NCBI GenBank assembly: GCA_913063225.1
Contig: CAJXYP010000001.1
Coordinates: 121,308 to 160,050, forward strand
Direction of reading: 5' to 3'
DNA: 38,743 nucleotides
From: an uncultured Cellvibrionales bacterium
GTDB taxonomy: Bacteria; Pseudomonadota; Gammaproteobacteria; Pseudomonadales; GM7GCV1
Shown here in pieces: positions 1 through 8,777 of the stretch. Each line of letters starts with the position of its first letter. Position 1 is the stretch's first letter. The position numbers and the translations under genes are program-made. A model generated the notes under the pieces. It made no database searches. It was given only the letters and a program-made list of their open reading frames with translations, and was not told where the DNA came from.

Positions 1-281
1 TCCAACACGCGAGTTATCACTGAAGAGCCTGGCACGGCAACCGCTACGTTTTTTGCTTTGGAGCGCATTAGGCCAACTGCTTTACGTAATGTTTGCGCTA
101 AAGCGGGGATATCTGCAATTTTTCCTTCAACAATCGTATTCGGGGCCAACGGATATACGCCCGCATTTTGCACCGTTATGGTTCGTCCAGAGCGAGATAG
201 CTCAACGATCTTAAGGCTGGTAGAGCCTATATCGATGCCGAGCAGTGGCGCACTATTTTTGCTGAACAGAGGTATTTGCAT
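1..281 (-). CDS. pilM: PilM, type IV pilus assembly ATPase-like protein (N-terminal part)
   Basis: Translating the minus strand from an ATG at 281 gives MQIPLFSKNSAPLLGIDIGS and continues in frame off the window, about 93 codons. The GIDIGSTSLK segment is the phosphate-binding loop of the actin-like PilM/FtsA fold, and the following region (VELSRSG, then NAGVYPLAPNTIVEGKI) is characteristic of PilM. PilM is the cytoplasmic part of the PilMNOP alignment complex that links the type IV pilus motor to the outer-membrane secretin. Its position, divergent from the PBP1A gene, is the standard arrangement in Pseudomonas and relatives, where pilNOPQ follow; those genes would lie outside the window. 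The C-terminal three quarters is missing because the contig is cut here. Confidence 0.93.
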   Translation of the reverse strand, partial: MQIPLFSKNSAPLLGIDIGSTSLKIVELSRSGRTITVQNAGVYPLAPNTIVEGKIADIPALAQTLRKAVGLMRSKAKNVAVAVPGSSVITRVL

Positions 282-399
282 CAGTCCTGCCGTTATCTCA
301 TTAACAAAAGGCTGGCGAATGAACGCCAACCTTTGCCAACTGTCCGATATAATATGAGGTCAATTTTGCCATCTGGCGTTCAAACCCCCAAGTAATTTG
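282..399. promoter_or_regulatory. Divergent pilM/mrcA promoter region
   Basis: This 118-bp divergent spacer contains a consensus TATAAT at 348-353 on the plus strand, about 47 bases before the mrcA ATG, with no good -35 at normal spacing. An imperfect inverted repeat at 307-334 (AAAGG, C, TGGCG / CGCCA, A, CCTTT, loop AATGAA, one C-A mismatch) lies just upstream of that -10. It could be an operator or a transcript hairpin for the pilM leader. The assignment rests on position and the -10 match only. Confidence 0.4.
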
Positions 400-2853
400 A
401 TGTTGTCTTTTAAACAAACATTCTCTTTCTTGATAAAACTTGCTGTTGCTGGCGCTGCAGCTGGCGTTCTCACTGTGGCTGCTGTCTTGATGTACTTGGT
501 GCCCGGGCTTCCATCTGTCGACCAGCTGCGAGACGTACACCTGCAAACTCCGCTGAAGGTATATGCCAGCGGAGGTGAGCTGATTGGAGAGTTTGGCGAG
601 CAGCGCCGTTCTCCAGTAAGTTTTGAGCAAATTCCCGATCATTTTATCAATGCCATTGTTTCCGCAGAGGATGATAGCTTCTTCTCCCACGGAGGGGTGG
701 ACTTAATGGGATTGTTGCGCGCTGCGTCACAAATTGTAACTACAGGCGGAATCCAATCGGGCGGCAGTACTATAACCATGCAGGTCGCTCGCAATTTTTT
801 CTTAAGTCTCGAGCAGACTTTTACCAGGAAATTCAATGAGATTCTGCTCGCTCTTGAGATAGAGCATGAATTATCCAAAGAAGAAATACTAGAGCTTTAT
901 GCCAATAAGATCTACCTCGGTAAACGCGCGTATGGCGTGCAGGCAGCAGCAAATGTCTACTACGGTAAAGATATTGGCGAGCTGGATTTAGCTCAGCTCG
1001 CGATGATTGCAGGTTTGCCAAAAGCTCCAACGGGCTCAAATCCAATAAATAACCCCGAAAGGGCGCTTATTCGAAGAGATTGGATACTGGGCCGAATGCT
1101 GCTGCTGGAGTACATCAATCAAGCTGAGCATGATTCTGCTTTAACACAACCTATTACGGCTTCGTACCACGGTTCTACACTGGCTTTGGACGCTACCTAC
1201 GTTGCCGAGATGGTTAGAGCAGAGATGCTGGATTTATATGGTCAGGAGGCCTATGAGGCTGGCTATGAGGTCACTACGACGGTAGATATCGAGCTTCAGC
1301 GCGCCGCGGACGATTCTGTGGTTTATGGGGTCTTTACCTATGATTTACGCCATGGTTACCGGGGGCCTGAAAAGCGGTTGCCGGAGCCGCTAATGTCGGA
1401 TTCTGCGGCACTTGAGGAGTATATCGATCAGGTCCCTAACCGATCCGGCCTGATGCCTGCAGTTGTATTAGAGTTATTTGAAAAATCCGCAACGCTTATG
1501 GCAAATGGCGGTGCCATATTTAGTTTGGAGTGGACTGATGGTCTCTCGGGGACCAGAAAATACCGAACTGAGAGTTGGCAGGGGGAGTTACCGGATTCCG
1601 CCGAACATCTGCTTGCTGTTGGTGACTTGATACGTTTGCGAGAAGTTGATGGCCGCTGGGTACTTTCTCAGATTCCAGATGTGCAGGCGGGATTGGTCGC
1701 CGTAGACCCACTAAATGGCTCAATCAGGGCGCTTACTGGTGGTTTTGACTTCTATCAGAGTCGCTTCAACCGTATGACTGACGCAAATCGTCAGCCCGGT
1801 TCCAATATGAAGCCGTTTTTGTACGCTGCCGCCCTAGAAAATGGATATACGGCAGCTACCTTGGTGAACGATGCGCCGATAATCTTTGAAGACGCGGCGC
1901 TGGAGGATTTTTGGCGTCCCGAGAATGATTCAGGTATTTTTTATGGTCCGACGCGATTGCGTAAAGCGCTATATTTGTCACGCAACCTTGTGTCCATTCG
2001 GGTTTTACGCGGCTTGGGCATTAATATTGCGCGCGAAGCCATTATTGACTACGGATTTGAGGAGTCGGATTTACCCTACAACTTGACTCTCGCATTGGGT
2101 AGCCAGGGCTTAGAAGCCATAAAGTTAGCAGCGGGATACTCAATTTTCGCTAATGGCGGACATGGTGTAGAGCCATATTTGATATCTGAAATCCGTGATC
2201 GGAACGGCGAAACGCTCTATTTAGCCGATCCCCCAAGCGTATGTCGAGATTGTGATTCGAAGATCGACCAAGGCATACAGGAGGCGTTTCTGGTTGAAGC
2301 GTCTATCCTTCAGGAGCAAATCAACTTATATAGGCCTGAAATCACGGAAGAGGCCCCAAATATCGCCGAGCAAGTGATGGACCCTCGAGTCGCTTACATT
2401 ATGGATTCAATTCTTAGGGATGTGGTTGCGAAAGGAACCGGAACTCGGGCGCAGGTGCTTGAGCGCTCTGATATTGCGGGCAAAACCGGCACGACTAATG
2501 GGCCAAGAGACGCTTGGTTCTCTGGATACAGTCCACATTTGGTAGCTACTGCTTGGGTCGGTTTTGACGACAACGGATTGCTGGGCGCTAGTGAGTTTGG
2601 TGGGTCCGCGGCTTTGCCAATTTGGATCGACTTTATGGAAGTTGCCCTCGAAGGAAAGGCCGATGTATTGCTGCCGCAACCAGAAGGTTTGGTTACGGTG
2701 CTAATTGACCCAGAGACAGGACAAAGAGCGGCTCCCGGGGCTGCAAATGCACAGTTTGAGTTATTTCTAGAAGAGCGTGTGCCGGAATTGTTATCTCAGG
2801 ATAATTTTGAGTCCGGTGAAGACACAGGCAGCGTTACAGATGGATTGTTCTGA
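400..2853 (+). CDS. mrcA: Penicillin-binding protein 1A (bifunctional peptidoglycan synthase)
   Basis: Class A PBP of 817 residues that polymerises lipid II and cross-links peptidoglycan in the periplasm. An N-terminal membrane anchor (about residues 6-32) is followed by a GT51 glycosyltransferase domain with SAEDDSFFSHGG (catalytic Glu90), GGSTITMQVARN and EILELYANKIYLG. After an OB-like insert comes the transpeptidase with the SxxK motif PGSNMKP (Ser468), SRN, and KTGT (Lys695). These positions nearly match E. coli PBP1A (Glu94, Ser473). The ATG at 400 is preferred over the in-frame TTG immediately before it at 397. No clear Shine-Dalgarno precedes it. The gene is divergent from pilM, as in Pseudomonas (ponA). 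All catalytic motifs are intact, and the acidic C-terminal tail is typical. Confidence 0.97.
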   Translation: MLSFKQTFSFLIKLAVAGAAAGVLTVAAVLMYLVPGLPSVDQLRDVHLQTPLKVYASGGELIGEFGEQRRSPVSFEQIPDHFINAIVSAEDDSFFSHGGVDLMGLLRAASQIVTTGGIQSGGSTITMQVARNFFLSLEQTFTRKFNEILLALEIEHELSKEEILELYANKIYLGKRAYGVQAAANVYYGKDIGELDLAQLAMIAGLPKAPTGSNPINNPERALIRRDWILGRMLLLEYINQAEHDSALTQPITASYHGSTLALDATYVAEMVRAEMLDLYGQEAYEAGYEVTTTVDIELQRAADDSVVYGVFTYDLRHGYRGPEKRLPEPLMSDSAALEEYIDQVPNRSGLMPAVVLELFEKSATLMANGGAIFSLEWTDGLSGTRKYRTESWQGELPDSAEHLLAVGDLIRLREVDGRWVLSQIPDVQAGLVAVDPLNGSIRALTGGFDFYQSRFNRMTDANRQPGSNMKPFLYAAALENGYTAATLVNDAPIIFEDAALEDFWRPENDSGIFYGPTRLRKALYLSRNLVSIRVLRGLGINIAREAIIDYGFEESDLPYNLTLALGSQGLEAIKLAAGYSIFANGGHGVEPYLISEIRDRNGETLYLADPPSVCRDCDSKIDQGIQEAFLVEASILQEQINLYRPEITEEAPNIAEQVMDPRVAYIMDSILRDVVAKGTGTRAQVLERSDIAGKTGTTNGPRDAWFSGYSPHLVATAWVGFDDNGLLGASEFGGSAALPIWIDFMEVALEGKADVLLPQPEGLVTVLIDPETGQRAAPGAANAQFELFLEERVPELLSQDNFESGEDTGSVTDGLF

Positions 2854-2881
2854 GCTGAACAATCCCAAAGTGTTTTTGGGA
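2842..2881 (+). terminator. Overlapping hairpins at the 3' end of mrcA (possible terminator)
   Basis: GGATTGTTC (2842-2850) and GAACAATCC (2857-2865) form a perfect 9-bp stem with a 6-base loop that contains the mrcA stop codon. TCCCAAA (2863-2869) and TTTGGGA (2875-2881) form a second 7-bp stem. The two stems share TCC at 2863-2865, so they cannot both form completely. No U-run follows, so intrinsic termination is doubtful; mRNA 3'-end protection is an alternative. Confidence 0.35.
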
Positions 2882-2954
2882 ATGATGAAGTTGGATGAGG
2901 CGTCACTATCAAATTAAATATAGGTACGGTAGTACCAGGACGCCTCGCCCGAAA

Positions 2955-3173
2955 TCAGGATTTACTGCTGACCCGACCGCCAAAGCGCTTATTGAATTTG
3001 TCGATTCGACCGCCAGTATCCATAACCTTTTGCTTACCGGTATAGAACGGGTGGCAGCTTGAGCAAACGTCAATATGAATGTCACCACCGCGAGTGGATT
3101 GGGTCACAATAACGTTGCCACAACTACAGGTGGCTTTCATTTCTTCGTATTTAGGGTGGATATCTGTTTGCAT
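2955..3173 (-). CDS. rpmE: 50S ribosomal protein L31 (zinc-binding form)
   Basis: Protein of 72 residues starting [20 protein letters not shown], a typical L31 sequence. Four cysteines (CSC near residues 16-18 and CSSC near 37-40) make it the zinc-binding C+ type that is replaced by a C- paralogue under zinc limitation in many bacteria. An in-frame ATG lies 15 bases upstream at 3188, but the AAGG ribosome binding site sits inside that extension, 8 bases before the ATG at 3173, so the shorter start is chosen. Divergent from priA with a 92-base spacer, as in Pseudomonas. Because C+ L31 is a zinc store, the putative zinc-type importer elsewhere in the window is worth noting, but no Zur-type site was seen here. 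Confidence 0.96.
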   Translation of the reverse strand: MQTDIHPKYEEMKATCSCGNVIVTQSTRGGDIHIDVCSSCHPFYTGKQKVMDTGGRIDKFNKRFGGRVSSKS

Positions 3174-3265
3174 GGTGTGCGCCTTCAATGTTGTCGTGCC
3201 GCCGTCCCATTTTCAGGGTACGGCACCGTAGCGTGCGGAAAAGAGCGCGCATACTATCAGAATAA

Positions 3266-5437
3266 ATGACGATGACAAGTAACTCATACTGGCGTATTGC
3301 CCTGCCCTGCCCGCTTCGACGCCTTTTCACCTACTCTGCCACAAAAAATTTGACGCTAGAAGCCGGTGATTGGGTGCAAGTACCCTTTGGAAATAGAAAG
3401 GTAGTGGGCCTGGTTCTTGAAGCTACGGAAAAGCCGAGAGTCGATTACCAGATTAAAGAAGTTGCTGAGGTTGTGCGCAAAGAATTGCAGCTGCCAAGGT
3501 CCATTGTCGCCCTGATTTTATGGAGTATGCGTTATTACCATGCCGCTCCATGGGACATAGTTTCTACCTTTGTTCCTGGGTATATTCTTCAGGGGAAAAC
3601 TCCCGAAGCCGAACCGGTATGGTTTGTTCGTGAGGACGCTGCTGCGAAAGTCTCTGCTCGCGCCCGCCGGCAAAAGGAGCTAATCGAGTGGCTAGGGGAA
3701 AGCGGACCCAGCGATAGCGGTAGCATTGTTTTCGCGGGTTTTTCGCGAGCGTTGATTCGACAGCTAAGGGACGCTAATGCGATCGAGGCTGCTGAAGCAG
3801 AACAGCAGCATGCGCCACCCTTAACTAAATCTGAACTACTGCAACCCACCTCAGACCAAAGCGCTCTAATTGATCAGGTTAGCCAAGAAGGCAGTGGTAC
3901 CTATTTACTGGAGGGTATAACGGGCAGCGGTAAAACTTTGGTATATCTACATCTCGCCCGTGAGCAGTTAAAGCAAAACAAGCAGGTGCTAATTCTGGTC
4001 CCAGAAATTGGATTGGTGCCGCAAATGCTGGAGCACTGCCGGCAACTAGTCGAACAACCCTTTTGTTATCACAGCGGCATGACAGATTCTCAGCGTGCAG
4101 AAACTTGGTTGGCCTGTTTGCAGGGGCGGGCACAACTGATAATCGGTACTCGATCGGCATTATTTCTCCCTTTCGAAGCGCCGGGCATGATCGTTGTAGA
4201 TGAGGAGCATGACGCTTCTTACAAGCAGCAGGAAGGCATGCGATATCACGCGCGTGATATCGCTGTGATTAGAGCCTCGAAAATGGGTATCCCCATTATT
4301 TTGGGTAGTGCGACACCATCTTTAGAAAGCCTCTACAACGCAAAGCGCGATAACTTTACGCACCTAGGTTTGAATAAGCGGGTAGCGGGTGGTGAGATAC
4401 CCAAATGGAAGGTATTGGAGGGTCGTGCACCCATCGAAAATACGGGATTGCTGCCAGAGTCGCTAAATTCTATCCAGGCGCATCTATCGGCAAATCAGCA
4501 GGTTCTAGTTTTTATCAATAGACGTGGTTACGCGCCATGCCAGCGATGCAGCCAATGCGGATGGCAGGCCAGTTGCGATAGCTGTGATTCTAGATATACC
4601 TATCACAAGAGTTTTAATGAGCTGAGATGTCATAGATGCGATATACGTCGTGCGGTGCCAACGCAATGCCCGGTCTGCGCCAGCCAGCAGTTGCTATTTT
4701 TGGGGCAGGGAACCGAGCGAATTGCCCAGAAACTATCAGAATTTTTCCCTGATGTGCCAGTTATCCGAGTTGACCGAGATGCGACCAAGGGAAAACAAGG
4801 TATGCAGCGCAAGCTAGACGAGGTACACGCATCGGGCGCGGCGATTTTGGTAGGTACGCAGATGCTAGCCAAGGGCCATCATTTTCCTAACCTATCCATG
4901 GCGCTTATTTTGGATATAGATTACGCGATGATGAGCGCGGATTTTCGAGCGACTGAGCAAGGCATGCAGTTAATAACTCAGGTTGCAGGTCGCACCGGCA
5001 GAGAAAGTGGCGGTGGCGAAGTTGTCTTACAAACAGAATACGCTAGCCATCCCATGTTGGTTGATCTGGTTTCCAACAAATATGCGCATTTTGCAGAAGA
5101 GCTTTTGCTGCAGCGACGGGAATTGTCCCTACCGCCCTATTGTTACATGGCCATTTTACGAGCTGAATCGGAAGACTACCGACTCGCTCTTGGTTTGTTA
5201 CAAGATAATCTAAAGGCGGTGCAGCGCTCGGGGCTATATGATTGCCAAATAATTGGGCCCAGTCCATCGCCGACAGAAAAACGTGCTGGGCGCTATCGCT
5301 TTCAGACCCAAATTACGGCGGGCGCTCGCTCCAATCTTCACAAACTATTGAGCTTTGTAGTCGCTGACTTAGATAGCAGAAGACATAATAAGAAACTTCG
5401 CTGGCATTTAGATATTGATCCAATAAGCTTGGATTGA
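3266..5437 (+). CDS. priA: Primosomal protein N', replication restart helicase PriA
   Basis: 723-residue superfamily 2 3'-5' DNA helicase that recognises stalled forks and reloads DnaB. The N-terminal 3'-DNA-binding domain (YWRIALPCPLRRLFTYSA) is followed by Walker A GITGSGKT (residues 217-224), the DEEH box (312-315), and GSATPSLES. The zinc-binding insertion has paired cysteines (CQRCSQC, CDSCDS, CHRCD, CPVC), and the C-terminal helicase motif VAGRTGR is present. Length matches the family (about 730). Starts at ATG 3266; a second in-frame ATG follows two codons later. argS, which often follows priA in Pseudomonas-type genomes, is not here; a SPOR protein comes next. Confidence 0.97.
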   Translation: MTMTSNSYWRIALPCPLRRLFTYSATKNLTLEAGDWVQVPFGNRKVVGLVLEATEKPRVDYQIKEVAEVVRKELQLPRSIVALILWSMRYYHAAPWDIVSTFVPGYILQGKTPEAEPVWFVREDAAAKVSARARRQKELIEWLGESGPSDSGSIVFAGFSRALIRQLRDANAIEAAEAEQQHAPPLTKSELLQPTSDQSALIDQVSQEGSGTYLLEGITGSGKTLVYLHLAREQLKQNKQVLILVPEIGLVPQMLEHCRQLVEQPFCYHSGMTDSQRAETWLACLQGRAQLIIGTRSALFLPFEAPGMIVVDEEHDASYKQQEGMRYHARDIAVIRASKMGIPIILGSATPSLESLYNAKRDNFTHLGLNKRVAGGEIPKWKVLEGRAPIENTGLLPESLNSIQAHLSANQQVLVFINRRGYAPCQRCSQCGWQASCDSCDSRYTYHKSFNELRCHRCDIRRAVPTQCPVCASQQLLFLGQGTERIAQKLSEFFPDVPVIRVDRDATKGKQGMQRKLDEVHASGAAILVGTQMLAKGHHFPNLSMALILDIDYAMMSADFRATEQGMQLITQVAGRTGRESGGGEVVLQTEYASHPMLVDLVSNKYAHFAEELLLQRRELSLPPYCYMAILRAESEDYRLALGLLQDNLKAVQRSGLYDCQIIGPSPSPTEKRAGRYRFQTQITAGARSNLHKLLSFVVADLDSRRHNKKLRWHLDIDPISLD

Positions 5438-5523
5438 AAGTAAACGGTGGTTGTTAACACCCCCTAGTTTCGATTCTCGGAGCGAAGAGCTAGAATGAGC
5501 CTATCTATCGAGCAGTGATACCT

Positions 5524-6036
5524 ATGTCAAAGTCTGCATCCCGCGGTGCTTCAAAAAAAACCTCCGAAATTCAGCATAGCCAGGGATCCGGACTTCTGGT
5601 TACTGGTTTTGTATTGGGAATTCTTGCGACATTAGGTGGGCAATGGTTATTGCGATCGGGCTTCACCGGAAATAATTTGCCAGACCAAGACATTGCTGCG
5701 GTAGACGCAGGAGATGAATTCGAGTTCTACACTTTGTTGGGAAATATGGAGGTGGAAGTTCCCGAAGCGAGCATGGTTAATGTCGAAGATGATGATGTGA
5801 TTTACTGGTTACAGGCTGGCTCATTTCGCGCTCCTGATGATGCAGAAAGCATGCGAGTAAGCCTTCTTTTAAAAAATATGGAGGCCGAAGTAAAGCCGTT
5901 TAGTCATCAGGGAATTATTTGGCATCGGGTCATTGCCGGACCCTTTCAAACCAAAACAGTAATGAACAAGGCTAAGCAAGATCTGATCCAGGAGGGAATG
6001 CCCTCCATTACACTTAGACAAAATCCGTTCGAATAA
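5524..6036 (+). CDS. SPOR-domain inner-membrane protein (FtsN-like)
   Basis: 170-residue protein with a short basic cytoplasmic head (MSKSASRGASKK), one transmembrane helix (about residues 24-46, GLLVTGFVLGILATLGGQWL), an acidic linker, and a C-terminal SPOR domain (about 98-165, from WLQAGSFRAPDDAES to VIAGPFQTK). SPOR domains bind denuded septal glycan, so a role in cell division is likely. The gene sits where the FtsN-like protein lies downstream of priA-argS in Pseudomonas. An in-frame GTG at 5515 is a possible earlier start; ATG 5524 is preferred because homologues begin with a similar short basic stretch. It is shorter than E. coli FtsN (319 residues) and lacks an obvious essential-segment match, so it is called FtsN-like without a symbol. 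Confidence 0.85.
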   Translation: MSKSASRGASKKTSEIQHSQGSGLLVTGFVLGILATLGGQWLLRSGFTGNNLPDQDIAAVDAGDEFEFYTLLGNMEVEVPEASMVNVEDDDVIYWLQAGSFRAPDDAESMRVSLLLKNMEAEVKPFSHQGIIWHRVIAGPFQTKTVMNKAKQDLIQEGMPSITLRQNPFE

Positions 6037-6063
6037 ACTCCAGACAACCGCTGATAGATTTCC

Positions 6064-6501
6064 ATGAATGATGAAGTAAATTCCAATGAATCCAAAACTC
6101 CGGATGCAGATACCAAAGTTCCCAGTAAAATAGCTGTGCACGATCAAGGCCGGGCGATGCACCTTGAATACGACGATGGACTATCGGCGACTCTGAAAGC
6201 TGAATATTTGAGAATCGAAAGCCCCAGCGCTGAGGTTAAGGGGCATGCTGGTGTTGGCGGGACCTTACCCACGGGCAAGCGGCATGTAAAAATTACTGCG
6301 GTAAAGCCGGTCGGCTATTACGCCGTAGCTATCCACTTCGATGATGGTCACGACTCCGGCATCTACACATGGGAACACTTGCGTCACTTGATACGCCAGG
6401 AAAAAAGGTTGTGGGCGGACTACGAAAAAAAGCTGCGTGAACAAGGCGCAGGCAGGGAGCCTGATGTGCAGATAATTCGAATGATGGATCCGCCAAAATA
6501 G
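6064..6501 (+). CDS. DUF971 family protein (gamma-butyrobetaine hydroxylase-like N-terminal domain)
   Basis: 145 residues. After a polar 30-residue head, residues 33-125 match the DUF971 fold: LEYDDGLSATLKAEYLRIES, then HVKITAVKPVGYYAVAIHFDDGHDSGIYTWEHL. The pattern of FxDGHxSGIYxWxxL is the family signature. DUF971 occurs as a stand-alone protein and as the N-terminal part of gamma-butyrobetaine hydroxylases; its stand-alone function is not established. In Pseudomonas this gene follows hslVU; here it follows the SPOR gene by only 27 bases, so the protease genes are missing from the interval. Probably cotranscribed with the SPOR gene. Confidence 0.88.
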   Translation: MNDEVNSNESKTPDADTKVPSKIAVHDQGRAMHLEYDDGLSATLKAEYLRIESPSAEVKGHAGVGGTLPTGKRHVKITAVKPVGYYAVAIHFDDGHDSGIYTWEHLRHLIRQEKRLWADYEKKLREQGAGREPDVQIIRMMDPPK

Positions 6502-6518
6502 GAGCCGCTAGGCTTTTC

Positions 6519-7061
6519 TTAGTATCCTAAAACACTAATAGAAAATATCGCAAAAGCTGTCCCTAATGCAGCTCCTGCCAATATGTCCGATACAAAGTGA
6601 ACCCGAAGAAATACGCGGGAAACGCCAATAGATGAAGCCCACATATACATAAGTAGCGTCGCCCCCGGGAAGAAATGGCTGACGATATAGGCCATTAAGA
6701 AGCCGCCGGCAGTGTGCCCGGAGGGAAAGCTGAATTCATCGGAAGGATCATGAATGCGCTCTAGGCGTTCAACCACTAAGTAAGGACGGCGGCGCTTAAA
6801 TGTCTTTTTGAGAATTGCGTAGGTAGGCAGCTCAAACGCAAATGCCAGAAAGCCGCATAAGGTAACGGCCAAGCCCGCCTCTGGAGAAAAAATCAAGAGC
6901 ACTGCCGCGACGATTAGATATGCGTAGCCGTCGCCAGTAAAGGAAACTGCTCGAGCAATCTTGTATAGGCGCAGGCGTTCTTCCATAAGCCCCATAAAGA
7001 CGTACAGCCGAGCATCAATCTCGGCGAGTAGTTTCATGGCTGCGCTTTTCGGTTCTTTCAT
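6519..7061 (-). CDS. PAP2-family membrane phosphatase
   Basis: 180-residue integral membrane protein with the three PAP2 motifs: KKTFKRRRP (KxxxxxxRP), FPSGH (PSGH), and SRVFLRVHFVSD (SRxxxxxHxxxD) containing the nucleophilic His. Four or more hydrophobic segments alternate with these loops. Family members dephosphorylate undecaprenyl diphosphate, phosphatidylglycerol phosphate or phosphatidic acid; the sequence alone does not decide the substrate. It is convergent with the DUF971 gene (17-base gap) and divergent from the Tag-like gene. ATG 7061 is used; an internal ATG eight codons in would also give a complete protein. Confidence 0.9.
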   Translation of the reverse strand: MKEPKSAAMKLLAEIDARLYVFMGLMEERLRLYKIARAVSFTGDGYAYLIVAAVLLIFSPEAGLAVTLCGFLAFAFELPTYAILKKTFKRRRPYLVVERLERIHDPSDEFSFPSGHTAGGFLMAYIVSHFFPGATLLMYMWASSIGVSRVFLRVHFVSDILAGAALGTAFAIFSISVLGY

Positions 7062-7240
7062 TGATTCTGGTTACTTCATACTAGTTGGTTATTAGCCCAA
7101 CACGTTGCACTAGTTGGAGATAGTATGGCACTCTTTTGACACAAATTTTACAGAATCAACAAGTGGCAATAACCCTAATTCATGGACCTATCTGTGACGC
7201 AGCCGACAAATTCCCAATTTCCCTATTCTGAGTAAGACAT

Positions 7241-7912
7241 TTGAAATATTTTCCAGCGCTCTACGATCTATTTCTTCACCGCCACGCCAATGATGAAGCA
7301 TCTGCCTTGGCATCTCTGCCGGTCGCTTCGGGCGATAAAGCATTGCGCGAGCTGAGTGATGACCGATATTTGTCCCAGATGGCCCTGTGTATATTCCAAG
7401 CTGGCTTTGTCTGGCGTGTAGTCGTCAATAAGTGGGATGGCTTTGAAACCGCTTTTCGAAATTTTAAGCCAGCAGCAGTTGCCTATCTGTCTGACGAGCA
7501 AATTGAAGCACTTATGTTGGATGCCAGCATTATTCGCAACCGACAAAAAATTATCGCCACCAGAGAGAATGCGGCCTTTGTTTTCCTGCAGAGTCAAAAA
7601 TCTGAAGGATTTGGTAATTGGATCGCCGATTGGCCGCCTGAGGATATTGTTGGTCTTTGGCAGGCGCTCAAGAAACAAGGATCTCGCCTTGGCGGCAATA
7701 CCGGGCCACGCGTACTTAGATTGGCTGGCAAAGACACATTTTTACTTACTCAGGATGTTTGCACCGCTCTACTCCGTCACGGTTTGGTGAATGACCTAAG
7801 TCCAACTAGCATGGGTGGTCAGCGCAAAGCCGAAAAGGCCTTTTTGGACCTGCAGCAGCAATCCGGGTGGTCCATGTGCATGTTAAGTCGAATGTTGGCT
7901 TTTACGATTTAG
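7241..7912 (+). CDS. Tag-like 3-methyladenine DNA glycosylase I family protein
   Basis: 223 residues, TTG start. The sequence QAGFVWRVVVNKWDGFETAF, then IIRNRQKI and a C-terminal CTALLRHGLVND, aligns with the helix-hairpin-helix core of E. coli Tag (QAGLSW, IIRHRGKI, GLVND). Three Tag features are absent: the N-terminal RCxW and YHDxEWG segment, the C-terminal His/Cys pair (so no zinc site), and the active-site Glu38, whose place is taken by Cys. This is therefore a divergent subfamily whose base-excision activity cannot be assumed. The TTG start is chosen because homologues as recalled begin with a similar MKxFxALY segment; no strong Shine-Dalgarno is seen. It stands alone, 109 bases before ubiE. 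Confidence 0.78.
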   Translation: MKYFPALYDLFLHRHANDEASALASLPVASGDKALRELSDDRYLSQMALCIFQAGFVWRVVVNKWDGFETAFRNFKPAAVAYLSDEQIEALMLDASIIRNRQKIIATRENAAFVFLQSQKSEGFGNWIADWPPEDIVGLWQALKKQGSRLGGNTGPRVLRLAGKDTFLLTQDVCTALLRHGLVNDLSPTSMGGQRKAEKAFLDLQQQSGWSMCMLSRMLAFTI

Positions 7913-8021
7913 GCCAAATGTCGCTAAAAACCTGCTTTCAAATGCATAAAACAGGCCAGAATCGTGTTTAGAGAGCAGTTATCCTTTCTCACAGACCCTG
8001 CCACCCCTACAATCCGACCCC

Positions 8022-8777
8022 ATGAAACAAGAAAAGACTACGCACTTCGGTTTTTCCGAAGTTCCCGAGAGTGAAAAAGCCAGCCATGTAGCGGGCGTAT
8101 TCCACTCTGTGGCTGCGCGCTACGATATTATGAACGACTTGATGTCCTTTGGCGTGCATCGCATTTGGAAGCAAATCACCATCGAATCTTCCGCGGTTCG
8201 CCCGGGTGCTTCGGTACTGGATTTGGCCGGAGGAACAGGAGACTTAGCTGCGGCCTTTGCGAAGCGCGTTGGCGATGATGGCCGTGTCGTTCTAGCAGAT
8301 ATCAATGCGGCCATGCTATCCGTAGGCCGAGATAAGCTAGTAGACAATGGTAACTACAACCGTATTCGCTGGGTCCAGGCGGATGCTGAAGCGCTCCCCT
8401 TTGAAGATAAAAGTTTTGATTGCGTAACTATCGCCTTTGGGCTGCGCAACGTAACTCGCAAAGACAAGGCCTTGGAATCTATTTATCGGGTGCTAAAACC
8501 CGGCGGTCGCCTGCTGGTATTGGAGTTCTCCAAGCCTATTAGCCCTACCCTAGGGCAAATCTATGACAGGTATTCCTTCGATTTGCTTCCAAAAATGGGA
8601 AAGTGGGTGACAGGAGACGCGGAAAGCTATCAATACCTAGCAGAATCTATTCGTAAGCATCCCGATCAGGATACCTTGCAGTCAATGATGGAAGGTGCCG
8701 GATTTTCTGACGTGAGCTATACGAACCTGACTGGTGGCGTCGTCGCTCTGCACAAGGGTTTTCGTTTTGATTCCTGA
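8022..8777 (+). CDS. ubiE: Ubiquinone/menaquinone C-methyltransferase UbiE
   Basis: 251-residue class I SAM-dependent methyltransferase that adds the C-methyl group in ubiquinone (and menaquinone) synthesis. Motif I is seen as [11 protein letters not shown], preceded by the UbiE signature [19 protein letters not shown], and followed by [18 protein letters not shown] and [13 protein letters not shown]. Length equals E. coli UbiE (251). First gene of the ubiE-ubiJ-ubiB operon, as in most gammaproteobacteria. No Shine-Dalgarno is visible before ATG 8022, so the leader may be unstructured or very short. The 3' end overlaps ubiJ by 11 bases. Confidence 0.97.
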   Translation: MKQEKTTHFGFSEVPESEKASHVAGVFHSVAARYDIMNDLMSFGVHRIWKQITIESSAVRPGASVLDLAGGTGDLAAAFAKRVGDDGRVVLADINAAMLSVGRDKLVDNGNYNRIRWVQADAEALPFEDKSFDCVTIAFGLRNVTRKDKALESIYRVLKPGGRLLVLEFSKPISPTLGQIYDRYSFDLLPKMGKWVTGDAESYQYLAESIRKHPDQDTLQSMMEGAGFSDVSYTNLTGGVVALHKGFRFDS

